Assembly (NCBI RefSeq): GCF_016772415.1
Contig: NZ_JAGSGD010000001.1
Span: 3,497,501-3,561,500, forward strand
Reading direction: 5' to 3'
Length of the DNA stretch: 64,000 nucleotides
From: Phenylobacterium glaciei
GTDB lineage: Bacteria; Pseudomonadota; Alphaproteobacteria; Caulobacterales; Caulobacteraceae
The notes below the pieces were generated by a model. It searched no databases, was not told the DNA's origin, and saw only the letters and a program-made list of their open reading frames with translations. Of the stretch, positions 25,559-32,826 are shown piece by piece. Numbering within the stretch: position 1 is the stretch's first letter; every line of letters starts with the position of its first letter. A program made the position numbers and the translations under genes.

Positions 25559-26093
25559 GGGCGCCTCCGAACTTTGCCGTCAGCGCCTTCAGGCCGCGAT
25601 GGACGGCGACCTTCACCGCGGTCTCGCTCAGGCCGTGCTTCTCGGCGGCCTCGCGGGTCGACAGGCCCTCCACCTTCACGTCGCGGATCAGGGCGCTGGT
25701 GCGCGCCGAGACCTCGGCCAGCACCGTGTCGAGGTCGCGCTTGACCACCAGGTCCTCGGCGCCGCCGTCGGTGAACAGGTCGTCGGCCTCCTCCAGGGGC
25801 GAGGAGGGGCGTGACTTCATCCGCCGCAGATGGTCGATCATCTTGTAGCGCGCGATCGCATAGGCCCAGGCGGTGAAGGGCTGCTGCGGATCATAGGTGG
25901 CGCGACGGGTATGCACGGCGATCAAGGTTTCCTGGACAAGGTCTTCAGCCTCGGGGGTTCCGAAGCCCAGCCGCCGGGCGTAATAGCGGCGCAGCAGGCG
26001 GCCCAGCTCCCCAAGCAGAGCGCGATGCGCCGCGGCGTCGCCGGCCAGGCCGGCGAGCATCAAGGCCCGCAGTCGCGCTTCGGTCTGGTCCAC
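25545..26093 (-). CDS. sigF: ECF sigma factor, SigF type
   Basis: The 182-residue protein has sigma region 2 (LLRRYYARRLGFGTPEAEDLVQETLIAVHTRRATYDPQQPFTAWAYAIARYKMIDHLRR) and region 4 (VEGLSTREAAEKHGLSETAVKVAVHRGLKAL) and no extra domain, as for ECF sigma factors. The DUF1109 partner immediately downstream identifies it as the C. crescentus SigF type, linked there to metal and oxidative stress. It starts at a GTG with AGGGAG five bases upstream. A SigF-type promoter lies just upstream (26108-26133), giving autoregulation. Confidence 0.9.
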   Translation of the reverse strand: MDQTEARLRALMLAGLAGDAAAHRALLGELGRLLRRYYARRLGFGTPEAEDLVQETLIAVHTRRATYDPQQPFTAWAYAIARYKMIDHLRRMKSRPSSPLEEADDLFTDGGAEDLVVKRDLDTVLAEVSARTSALIRDVKVEGLSTREAAEKHGLSETAVKVAVHRGLKALTAKFGGARENG

Positions 26094-26107
26094 GTGTCTC
26101 CCTCAGG

Positions 26108-26133
26108 TACGCGGGCAAGGCGGGATTCGTTAC
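26108..26133 (-). promoter_or_regulatory. SigF-type promoter of the sigF-nrsF operon
   Basis: Reading on the minus strand, GTAACG (26133-26128) and CGTA (26111-26108) are separated by 16 bases, close to the GTAACC-N16-CGAA consensus described for C. crescentus SigF. The transcript would start near 26101, with only about 10 bases before the GTG start of sigF. Confidence 0.65.
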
Positions 26134-26146
26134 AACGAGCCTAGCT

Positions 26147-26172
26147 GTAACCGATCCCGCTGGCGCGGCGAA
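26147..26172 (+). promoter_or_regulatory. SigF-type promoter of the DUF1223 gene
   Basis: GTAACC (26147-26152) and CGAA (26169-26172) are separated by exactly 16 bases, an exact match to the C. crescentus SigF promoter consensus. It faces the sigF promoter across 13 bp and lies 26 bp upstream of the DUF1223 start codon. Confidence 0.75.
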
Positions 26173-26198
26173 CCTGTTGAGCGAAAGGGAGTGCTCAA

Positions 26199-26876
26199 AT
26201 GCCCCGTCTCCTCGGTCTTGCCCTCAGCCTGATCCTCACCCTGCCCGCCGTGGCTCAGGCGGGGCCGCTCACCGTGGTGGAGCTATTCACGAGCCAGGGC
26301 TGCTCTTCCTGCCCGCCGGCCAACGCCAACCTCGCCAAGCTGGCCGACCGCCCCGACGTCCTGGCCCTCAGCTTCGGCGTCACCTACTGGGACCAGCTCG
26401 GCTGGAAGGACACCTTCGCCAGCAAGGCCTACACCGACCGCCAGTGGGCCTATGCCAAGGGCCTGCACCACAATCAGGTCTGGACGCCCCAGGTGGTGGT
26501 CAACGGCCGCACCGACGTGGTGGGAATCAAGCTCGCCGAGATCGAAGGCGCGGCCCGTAAGGCGCCAATCGTCGCGGGTCCCCAACTTTCCGTCAGCGAC
26601 GGCGTCCTGACGCTCAGCGCGGCCAAGCCCGCCAAGGCCGACGTCTGGCTGGTGCGCTATGACCCGGCCATCGTCCAGGTGCCGGTCAAGCGCGGCGAGA
26701 ACACCGGCAAGACCCTGCCTCACCGCAACGTGGTCCGCGAGATGACCCGGCTGGGCGCCTATACCGGCCAGGCCCTGACCTATCGCCTGCCGGCGGGCGC
26801 CGATCCCAGGCTTAAGACCGCCATCCTGGTCCAGGCCGGACCCGGCGGTCCGATCCTGGCCGCCGCCAAGACCTAG
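26199..26876 (+). CDS. DUF1223 exported thioredoxin-like protein
   Basis: The 225-residue protein has a signal peptide (MPRLLGLALSLILTLPAVAQA) and then TVVELFTSQGCSSCPPANANLAKLADR, a thioredoxin-like CxxC (C35 and C38), the DUF1223 signature, followed by SFGVTYWDQLGWKDTFASKAYTDRQWAYAK and WTPQVVVNGRTDVVG. The function is unproven; it is probably a periplasmic dithiol protein. An exact SigF-type promoter sits 26 bp upstream, placing it in the metal/oxidative response. A Met/Lys-rich repeat protein gene follows on the same strand. Confidence 0.87.
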   Translation: MPRLLGLALSLILTLPAVAQAGPLTVVELFTSQGCSSCPPANANLAKLADRPDVLALSFGVTYWDQLGWKDTFASKAYTDRQWAYAKGLHHNQVWTPQVVVNGRTDVVGIKLAEIEGAARKAPIVAGPQLSVSDGVLTLSAAKPAKADVWLVRYDPAIVQVPVKRGENTGKTLPHRNVVREMTRLGAYTGQALTYRLPAGADPRLKTAILVQAGPGGPILAAAKT

Positions 26877-27001
26877 ACCTTCACCCCCACTCCTGACGCC
26901 TCCGCCCTCCGGTTTCCCGGATTCGGACGTCGCGAGCCTGCGCCTCCATCCCGGCGGCGCGCCCGTCGGCCTGCCCGACATTCAAGCCAGAGAGAAACGC
27001 C

Positions 27002-27295
27002 ATGAAGACCCAACTCACCGTTCTCGCCGCCCTCGCCGCCCTCAGCCTCGCCGGCGCCGCCACCGCCCAGGACAAGATGGCCAGCGACAAGATGATGGCC
27101 AAGCCGATGGCGACCAACGCCATGGCCTCTGACGCCATGGCCAGCGACCATATGGCCGCCGACAAGATGGCCAAGAAGCCCGCCAAGAAGATGACGCCGA
27201 TGAAGAAGAAGCCCGCCATGGCCGCCAAGCCGATGGCGGAAAAGCCCATGGCAGACGCCATGTCGACCGACTCCATGATGAGCGCCAAGCACTGA
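27002..27295 (+). CDS. Met/Lys-rich exported repeat protein (MxKDx-like)
   Basis: The 97-residue protein has a signal peptide (MKTQLTVLAALAALSLAGA) and then runs of MASDKMMAKPM-like units: repeating M-A/x-S/A-D-K/x-M pentads, rich in Met, Lys, Ala and Asp. About one residue in five of the mature part is Met. This matches the pentapeptide MXKDX repeat family. Repeated methionines and acidic residues suggest binding of Cu(I) or another soft metal in the periplasm, which is inference. It lies 125 bp after the DUF1223 gene with no own SigF-type promoter seen. Confidence 0.8.
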   Translation: MKTQLTVLAALAALSLAGAATAQDKMASDKMMAKPMATNAMASDAMASDHMAADKMAKKPAKKMTPMKKKPAMAAKPMAEKPMADAMSTDSMMSAKH

Positions 27296-27306
27296 CGCGC
27301 CTGCGG

Positions 27307-27326
27307 CCCTCCCCTCGCGGGGAGGG
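27307..27326. terminator. Hairpin after the Met-rich repeat gene
   Basis: CCCTCCCC and GGGGAGGG form a perfect 8-bp stem around TCGC, between the convergent ends of the Met-rich protein gene and the amidohydrolase gene. It likely serves as a bidirectional terminator, although no U-run is present. Confidence 0.55.
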
Positions 27327-27337
27327 CTATTGCGGCG

Positions 27338-28522
27338 CTATTCCGCCGCCATCAGCGCCGGATGATCGTGCAGGGAGCGGTCCAGCCCCTTGCCCATCAG
27401 GTCGATGAAGTTGTCGCGGTAGAAGCCGCGCTTGGCGGCGTCCGAGGCGCCCTCCAGAGCGTCGTTGAACCGCTTCAGCGGATTGCGGCCGCCCTCGACG
27501 TGCGGGAAATCCGAGGAGAACAGGCACATCTCCGGCCCCGAATTGGCGATGATCCAGGCGGTGTCCTCGTGCGGATAGGGGGTCACCCGCAGCTGGCGGC
27601 GCAGGATCTCGCTGGGCTTGGCGCTCAGCTTCTGCAGCCGCTCCTCCTTGCCGAAGGCCGCGGCGCCGCTATCCATGAACCGCATCAGACTGGGCAGCCA
27701 GGAGGCCCCCAGTTCGATGGCTCCGAACTTCAGGTTCGGGAACCGGTCGAAGACGCCGTCGATCACCAGGGCCGACAGGGTCTGCCAGACCGACAGCGGG
27801 ATGGTCATGAAGGTCAGGGAGGTGAAGTTCTCCGCCCCGCCGTGGAAGTCCAGCACCTGCGGCCCGCCGTTCTCCAGATAGGCCTTGTGCATCTTCTCCT
27901 CGCCGCCGACGTGGAACAGGATCGGCACCCCGGCCTCCTGCGCCACCGCCCACAGGGGGTCGAGGCCGCTGTGGCTGGGGGAATGTTGCGGCGGATGCCG
28001 CGAGGGGATGACCAGGCCCTTGGCCCCCAGAGCGATAGCCTCGCGGGCGATGTCGGCGGCCCGGTCGATGTCCACCAGGGTGACATAGCCGGTGGCCAGC
28101 AGCCGGCGGTCCACCGAGCAGAAGTCGGTCATCATGCGGTTGTGGGCGCGGGCGCCGGCGACGGCGAGTTCGACCTCGCCCATCTCCTCCAGCCCGTAGT
28201 TGCCAAGCGCGGCGGTGGTGAAGACCAGCTGGCTGGTGAAGCCCAGCATATCCAGCGCCCGGGGCCGGTCTTCATTCCGGAACGAGCCGATCGCCTGGTA
28301 GTTCTTGCGCAGCAGCAGGTTGGCCTCGTCGCCGGCGCGGAACTCCGGGTCGTCGTGCAGGGCCTGCGCCTTGGCGGTCCACTCCACCAAGGCGTTCTTC
28401 TTGATGGTCTTGGCGGCGAACTCCTCGCGGTGGCGGGCCTCGACATAGGGGATGATGGCCCCGGGAAGCTCCATCACATGACTGTCGGCGTCATGGATGG
28501 TCTGACCCTCGACGTAAGGCAT
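27338..28522 (-). CDS. Amidohydrolase 2-family protein (PF04909)
   Basis: The 394-residue protein starts MPYVEGQTIHDADSHVMELPG; the DADSH motif and the downstream PILFHVGGEEKMHKAYLENGG, TFMTIPLSVWQTLSALVIDGVFDRFPNLKFGAIELGASWLP and YPHEDTAWIIANSGPEMCLFSSDFPHVEGGRNPLKRF blocks fit the TIM-barrel metal-dependent amidohydrolase/decarboxylase family. The reaction could be decarboxylation of aromatic acids or hydrolysis. The start at 28522 is 14 bp from the divergent glycosylase start, so their promoters overlap. Confidence 0.88.
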   Translation of the reverse strand: MPYVEGQTIHDADSHVMELPGAIIPYVEARHREEFAAKTIKKNALVEWTAKAQALHDDPEFRAGDEANLLLRKNYQAIGSFRNEDRPRALDMLGFTSQLVFTTAALGNYGLEEMGEVELAVAGARAHNRMMTDFCSVDRRLLATGYVTLVDIDRAADIAREAIALGAKGLVIPSRHPPQHSPSHSGLDPLWAVAQEAGVPILFHVGGEEKMHKAYLENGGPQVLDFHGGAENFTSLTFMTIPLSVWQTLSALVIDGVFDRFPNLKFGAIELGASWLPSLMRFMDSGAAAFGKEERLQKLSAKPSEILRRQLRVTPYPHEDTAWIIANSGPEMCLFSSDFPHVEGGRNPLKRFNDALEGASDAAKRGFYRDNFIDLMGKGLDRSLHDHPALMAAE

Positions 28523-28536
28523 GGCGTTCTTCCCTG

Positions 28537-29133
28537 ATGAGTTCTTTTCTTTCCGGCAGTTCGGACCCAAGCGAACACGGCGTCAAGCTGTTCGAACGCC
28601 ATCCGGCCGACGTGGCGCGAGCCCTGATCGGCATGGTCGTCACCGTGGACGGGGTCGGCGGCCGCATTGTCGAGACCGAGGCCTACCACCATGAGGACCC
28701 GGCATCCCACGCTTACAACGGGCAAACGCCGCGTAACGGGGCCATGTTCGGCGCAATAGGCCACGCCTATGTCTACCGCGCCTACGGCCTGCACTGGTGC
28801 CTGAACTTCGTCTGCGGCGACACGCCTGGCAGCGCGGTGCTGATCCGCGCGCTGGAGCCGACGGCGGGGATCGAGCGGATGCGGGAACGGCGCGGTATGG
28901 AGACCCTGCGCCTGCTTTGCGCGGGCCCAGGCCGCCTCTGCCAGGCGCTCGGGATATCCCGCGCCCATGACGGGCTGGCCCTGGACGGGCCGCCCTTCGA
29001 CCTGGAGCCTTCGTTGCAGGAGTGGGAGATCGCGGTGGGGCCCCGCATCGGCCTCACCAAGGGAGTTCAGACCCCCTGGCGCTACGGTCTGGCCGGCTCG
29101 AGATTCCTGAGCCGGCCTTTCCCGAAGTCGTAG
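28537..29133 (+). CDS. DNA-3-methyladenine glycosylase (AAG/Mpg type)
   Basis: The 198-residue protein is of the Mpg/AAG family, which removes alkylated purines in base excision repair. Signature blocks are GVKLFERHPADVARALIG, RIVETEAYHHEDPASHAYNGQTPRNGAMFGAIGHAYVYRAYGLHWCLNFVC, with the catalytic Glu in VETEAY, and GPGRLCQALGI. Length is normal. It is divergent from the amidohydrolase gene with only 14 bp between start codons. Confidence 0.95.
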   Translation: MSSFLSGSSDPSEHGVKLFERHPADVARALIGMVVTVDGVGGRIVETEAYHHEDPASHAYNGQTPRNGAMFGAIGHAYVYRAYGLHWCLNFVCGDTPGSAVLIRALEPTAGIERMRERRGMETLRLLCAGPGRLCQALGISRAHDGLALDGPPFDLEPSLQEWEIAVGPRIGLTKGVQTPWRYGLAGSRFLSRPFPKS

Positions 29134-29138
29134 TGCGC

Positions 29139-29621
29139 TTAGAGCTGCGCCAGCAGGTAGTCGGCGGCCGAGACCTTGAATTCGCCGGGGGCCTCGACGT
29201 TCAGTTCCTTCACCACGCCGTCCTCGACGATCATGGAATAGCGCTGCGAGCGCAGGCCCAGGCCGAACTTGGAGCCGTCCATGTCCAGGCCAACGGCCTT
29301 GGTGAAATCGCCGGCCGGGTCGGCGATCATCTGGATGGTGTCCATCACGCCCTGGTTCTCGCCCCAGGCCTTCATGACGAAGGCGTCGTTGACGGAAAGG
29401 CAGACGATGGCGTCGACGCCCTTGGCCGTGATGTCGGAGGCGAGGTCCTTGTAGCCGGGCACGTGCTTGGCCGAGCAGGTGGGGGTGAAGGCGCCGGGGA
29501 CCGCGAAGAAGGCCACCTTCTTGCCGCCGAAGATTTCGTCGGTGGTGGTGGGCTTGGGACCCTCGGCGGTTCCGGCGATGAGGTTGGCGCTGGGCAGCTT
29601 GTCGCCGACTTTGATGGTCAT
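29139..29621 (-). CDS. Peroxiredoxin (Prx5-type)
   Basis: The 160-residue protein starts MTIKVGDKLPSANLIAG and has VAFFAVPGAFTPTCSAKHVPGY, with the peroxidatic cysteine at residue 49, followed by VSVNDAFVMKAWGENQG and the C-terminal FKVSAADYLLAQL. It reduces hydrogen peroxide and organic peroxides with thioredoxin or glutathione as electron donor. It is convergent with the glycosylase gene (5 bp between stops). Confidence 0.95.
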   Translation of the reverse strand: MTIKVGDKLPSANLIAGTAEGPKPTTTDEIFGGKKVAFFAVPGAFTPTCSAKHVPGYKDLASDITAKGVDAIVCLSVNDAFVMKAWGENQGVMDTIQMIADPAGDFTKAVGLDMDGSKFGLGLRSQRYSMIVEDGVVKELNVEAPGEFKVSAADYLLAQL

Positions 29622-29736
29622 GGTCTATCTCCCGTGATGGCGTTGGAAACCAGATAACCCCGCGCGAGCCCCATTCAACGCAGAACTTCTGGGGTCGAGA
29701 CTTGAAAGCGCCGCGTTCGCCTTCAAACTAGGAACA

Positions 29737-30303
29737 ATGGACGACGCCACCTTCCTTTCAGGCCAGCTCTTGATCGCCATGCCCGGCATCGGTGACCCGC
29801 GCTTCGAGCGCGCCCTGGTGCTGGTCTGCGCCCATGACGAGACCCACGCCATGGGCATCGCGGTCAACCGCCCCGTCGAGGGCCTGACCATTCCCGACCT
29901 GCTCAGGCGCCTGGAGGTGAAGTCGGAGATCGAGATCCCGCCCGACCTGGTGCTGATCGGTGGGCCGGTGCAACGCGAGCGCGGCTTCGTGGTCCATACC
30001 GACGACTACAGCGCCGGCGACCATAGCATAGAACTGGGCGGCGGCGTGGCGCTCACCCCCACCCGCGAGGCGCTCGAAGCCATGGGCGCGCAGGATCACC
30101 CGCGTCGCGCCCTGCTGGCCCTGGGCTATGCCGGCTGGGGGGCCGGGCAGCTGGAATACGAGATCCGCGAGAACGTCTGGCTCACCTGCCCCGCCGACGA
30201 GGCGCTGATCTTCGACCCCGACCACGACCGGAAGTGGACCAAGGCGCTCGCCAAGCTGGGCGTGGACGCGAGCCTGCTGACGGCGGAGGCGGGGCGGGCG
30301 TAA
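29737..30303 (+). CDS. YqgE/AlgH family protein
   Basis: The 188-residue protein belongs to the YqgE/AlgH family (DUF179): LSGQLLIAMPGIGDPRFERALVLVCAHDETHAMGIAVNRPVEG, LIGGPVQRERGFVVHTDDY and LGYAGWGAGQLEYEIRENVWLTCPADEALIFD are typical. The function is not firmly known. A hairpin at 30311-30342 follows, facing the convergent pdeA gene. Confidence 0.93.
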   Translation: MDDATFLSGQLLIAMPGIGDPRFERALVLVCAHDETHAMGIAVNRPVEGLTIPDLLRRLEVKSEIEIPPDLVLIGGPVQRERGFVVHTDDYSAGDHSIELGGGVALTPTREALEAMGAQDHPRRALLALGYAGWGAGQLEYEIRENVWLTCPADEALIFDPDHDRKWTKALAKLGVDASLLTAEAGRA

Positions 30304-30310
30304 CTCAAAC

Positions 30311-30342
30311 CCACTCATCCCGGCGAAGGCCGGGATGAGTGG
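30311..30342. terminator. Bidirectional hairpin between yqgE and pdeA ends
   Basis: A perfect 14-bp stem, CCACTCATCCCGGC with GCCGGGATGAGTGG, and a GAAG tetraloop lie between the convergent genes. The stem sequence is a common alphaproteobacterial intergenic repeat unit, and it likely acts on both strands. Confidence 0.6.
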
Positions 30343-30349
30343 AGAGAGA

Positions 30350-32008
30350 TCAGCCCCGCGCCTTCACGGGCGCCGCGCCGTCGACATAGCTTTCGTTGAG
30401 ATAGACCTCGGCCTCTTGGGGGGACAGGGCCGGGGCGTAGCCGAAGCCCTGGCCGTAGTCGCAGCCGACGGCCAGCAGGGCCTTGGCCATCTGAGCGTTC
30501 TCGACGCCCTCGGCGACGACCTCCAGGGCGAGGTCCTGGCCCAGCTTCACCACGGAGGTGACGATCTTCGCCGAGCCCTCGTTGGTGGCCATGGTGCGCA
30601 CGAAGTAGCGGTCGATCTTCAGGGTGTCGAAGGGCAGCCGCGTCAGGTAGCTCAGCGACGAGAAGCCGGTGCCGAAGTCGTCGAGGGCCAACGCCGCCCC
30701 GGCCTCGCGTAGATTGCCGAGAATCACAGCGGCCCGGTCGGGGTCGCGCATGACGTCGCCCTCGGTGACCTCCAGCTTCAGCGCGCCGGGCGGCAGGCCG
30801 GTGTCGCGGCGGATGCGCATGACGTCAGAAACCAGGTCGGGCCGGTCGATCTCGCCGGTGGAAAGGTTCACCGCCACGGTCAGGTCCCCGGCGGCGCGGT
30901 GGTTGTTGCGCCAGACGGCCAGCTGCTCGGCGGCCTGGCGCATCATCAGGGCGCCCAGCTCGCTCATCAGCCCCATCTCGTCGCAGAGCGGCAGGAACTG
31001 GTCGGGGGTCAGCAGGCCGCGGCGCGGGTGCTTCCAGCGCACCAGGGCCTCGAAGCCCGACAACGCTCCGGTCGAGAGCCGCACGATGGGCTGGTAATAG
31101 GCGGTGAGTTCGCCGCGCCCGATGGCGCCGCGCAGGTCGCTCTCCAGGGCCAGGCGCGAGAGTCCGTCGGTCTCCATGGTGCGGCCATAGGCGGCCCCGC
31201 CGCCCCGGCCGTTGCTCTTGGCTGATTCCACGGCCAGCTCGGCCCGGCGCAGCAGTTCGGCGGCCTCCGGCGCCTCGTCGCCGCCCATGGCCTCGACAGC
31301 GCCGATCGACAGGGTGGGATGGATATCGAAGCCGGCCACCCGCAGGGGCTGCTCGAGGGCCTTGCGCAGGGTCTCCGCCGCGCTGATGGCGCGGATGGGG
31401 GTCAGGAGAGCGAACTCATCCTCGCCGATACGGGCCATCAGCACGCCGGGCGGGAAGGCCGCGGCCATGCGCGAGCCGAGGGCCGCCAGCACCAGGTCGG
31501 CACGCTCGTGGCCGAGCGCCTCGTTCAGGCGGCGCAGACGGTCGAGGTCGGCCACCACCAGTTCGTGTACGCCTGGGGTCTGCAGCCGCTCGCGGGCCTG
31601 GGCGACGAAACTCTTGCGGTCGAGAAGGCCGGTCAGCTTGTCGACGTCGGAGGCGGCGAATTTGGTTTCCGGCGCCACGACGCCCGCGGCCCGAAGCCCT
31701 TCCTCCAGCCAGACGCCGCGCCAGATGCAGACGCCGCCGGCCCGCATCCGCAGGCGCACGGCGATCTCGCTACCCGGCTCCTGCACGCGCAGGACTTCCT
31801 CGGCGAGCGCCCGGTCCTGGGGCATGGCGAGGGCGCGCATGGCGGCAGATGAACATTCAGGGGCGAGGGGCCCGAGACCCAGGGCGCGCGACGCGCCGGT
31901 GATACGCAGCCGGTCGCGCTCCGGCTCCCATAGCCACAGGGCCACGTCGGCGGCGCCCAACGCCTCAAGCGTCGTCGTGGCGTCCCAGATCCAACGGTCG
32001 TTCGCCAT
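30350..32008 (-). CDS. pdeA: GGDEF-EAL cyclic-di-GMP phosphodiesterase (PdeA-like)
   Basis: The 552-residue protein has a PAS-like N-terminus (about 1-118), a GGDEF domain (about 120-285) with the motif changed to GEDEF at 195-199, and an EAL domain (about 295-540) with intact E320-A-L and DDFGTGFSSLSYLTRLPFDTLKIDRYF. This is the layout of C. crescentus PdeA (CC3396), whose GEDEF domain binds GTP and activates the EAL phosphodiesterase. The last residues, PVKARG, end in Arg-Gly as does that protein, where this tail matters for ClpXP-CpdR proteolysis. The orthology claim is from memory. Confidence 0.9.
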   Translation of the reverse strand: MANDRWIWDATTTLEALGAADVALWLWEPERDRLRITGASRALGLGPLAPECSSAAMRALAMPQDRALAEEVLRVQEPGSEIAVRLRMRAGGVCIWRGVWLEEGLRAAGVVAPETKFAASDVDKLTGLLDRKSFVAQARERLQTPGVHELVVADLDRLRRLNEALGHERADLVLAALGSRMAAAFPPGVLMARIGEDEFALLTPIRAISAAETLRKALEQPLRVAGFDIHPTLSIGAVEAMGGDEAPEAAELLRRAELAVESAKSNGRGGGAAYGRTMETDGLSRLALESDLRGAIGRGELTAYYQPIVRLSTGALSGFEALVRWKHPRRGLLTPDQFLPLCDEMGLMSELGALMMRQAAEQLAVWRNNHRAAGDLTVAVNLSTGEIDRPDLVSDVMRIRRDTGLPPGALKLEVTEGDVMRDPDRAAVILGNLREAGAALALDDFGTGFSSLSYLTRLPFDTLKIDRYFVRTMATNEGSAKIVTSVVKLGQDLALEVVAEGVENAQMAKALLAVGCDYGQGFGYAPALSPQEAEVYLNESYVDGAAPVKARG

Positions 32009-32037
32009 CGACTTGACTAACTTTGCCCATGTGCCGG

Positions 32038-32649
32038 CTAGACCGACACTCCCTGATCGGGCTCAAGGGCCGCGCGAAGCGGCGACACAAGTCCGAACAG
32101 GACATGATCTCGCCAAACGCCGTTAATTTTCAAATAAGCCTTCGCATATCCTTCCTCCGTGAACCCCGCGCGATTGAGCAGTTTTCGGCTGGGTTCGTTG
32201 GTGGGAAGGCAGGCGGCCTCCAGGCGATGGAGGGCGAGCGTGCGGAAGGAAAAAAGCGTCAGGGCCCGGACGGCGGCCAGGGTTTGTCCTTGCCGGGCAA
32301 AGGCTTGGCCGCACCAGTAGCCCACTGAGCCCATCTGGGCGACGCCGCGGCGGACGTTGGAGAGCGTGATCCCGCCGGTCAGGGCCTCATCGCTCGAGCG
32401 GAAAACAAAGAACGGATAGGCGACACCCGCCTCGCGATCGCGGGCATAGGCGGTCAGTCTGCGGCGGAAAGCCGCGCGGCTCAGATCGTCGGCCGGCCAG
32501 GTCGGCTCCCACGGCTGCAGGAAATCCCGCGAGGCCGCCCGCAGTTCGCGCCATTCCTCGAAGTCGCCGTTGCGGGCCGGACGCAGGAACACGCCTTCGC
32601 CTTCCACGCGTAGGCCGCTTTCCGGCGCGATCCAGTCCAGCAGGGCCAT
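32038..32649 (-). CDS. GNAT-family N-acetyltransferase (RimJ-like)
   Basis: The 203-residue protein matches the RimJ/RimL acetyltransferase group: VFLRPARNGDFEEWRELRAASRDFLQPWEPTW at the start, GGITLSNVRRGVAQMGSVGYWCGQAFARQGQTLAAVRALTLFSFRTLALHRLEAACLPTNEPSRKLLNRAGFTEEGYAKAYLKINGVWRDHVLFGL, with the acetyl-CoA-binding RQGQT region. Family members acetylate N-termini of ribosomal proteins or other substrates. It lies 29 bp upstream of pdeA on the same strand, probably in one transcript. Confidence 0.92.
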   Translation of the reverse strand: MALLDWIAPESGLRVEGEGVFLRPARNGDFEEWRELRAASRDFLQPWEPTWPADDLSRAAFRRRLTAYARDREAGVAYPFFVFRSSDEALTGGITLSNVRRGVAQMGSVGYWCGQAFARQGQTLAAVRALTLFSFRTLALHRLEAACLPTNEPSRKLLNRAGFTEEGYAKAYLKINGVWRDHVLFGLVSPLRAALEPDQGVSV

Positions 32650-32692
32650 GGGAGGAAGGTCCGACGCCCCGCGAGGGCCGTCAAGCTCTCTA

Positions 32693-32752
32693 GAGCCTGA
32701 TCCGTTGAGGTGGAATCGCTTCGCGATTCCGCCGATGCGGTGAATCAGGCTC
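32693..32752. repeat. Palindromic repeat GAGCCTGAT...ATCAGGCTC
   Basis: Outer 9-bp arms GAGCCTGAT and ATCAGGCTC enclose an inner hairpin of GGAATCG and CGATTCC with a CTTCG loop. It sits in the 175-bp gap upstream of the GNAT gene, directly beside a second palindrome (32765-32826). Both belong to the alphaproteobacterial intergenic palindrome type. Confidence 0.7.
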
Positions 32753-32764
32753 CAGATTTAAGCG

Positions 32765-32826
32765 AGAGCATGATTCACGCTTCAGCCGGGACCTCTACGC
32801 GGTTCCGTCTAAAACGATCATGCTCT
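32765..32826. repeat. Palindromic repeat AGAGCATGAT...ATCATGCTCT
   Basis: Perfect 10-bp arms AGAGCATGAT and ATCATGCTCT lie 42 bp apart with a partly paired core (CCGGGACC... and GGTTCCG). The right arm runs into the stop codon of the M16 peptidase gene (cta at 32825-32827). Confidence 0.7.
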
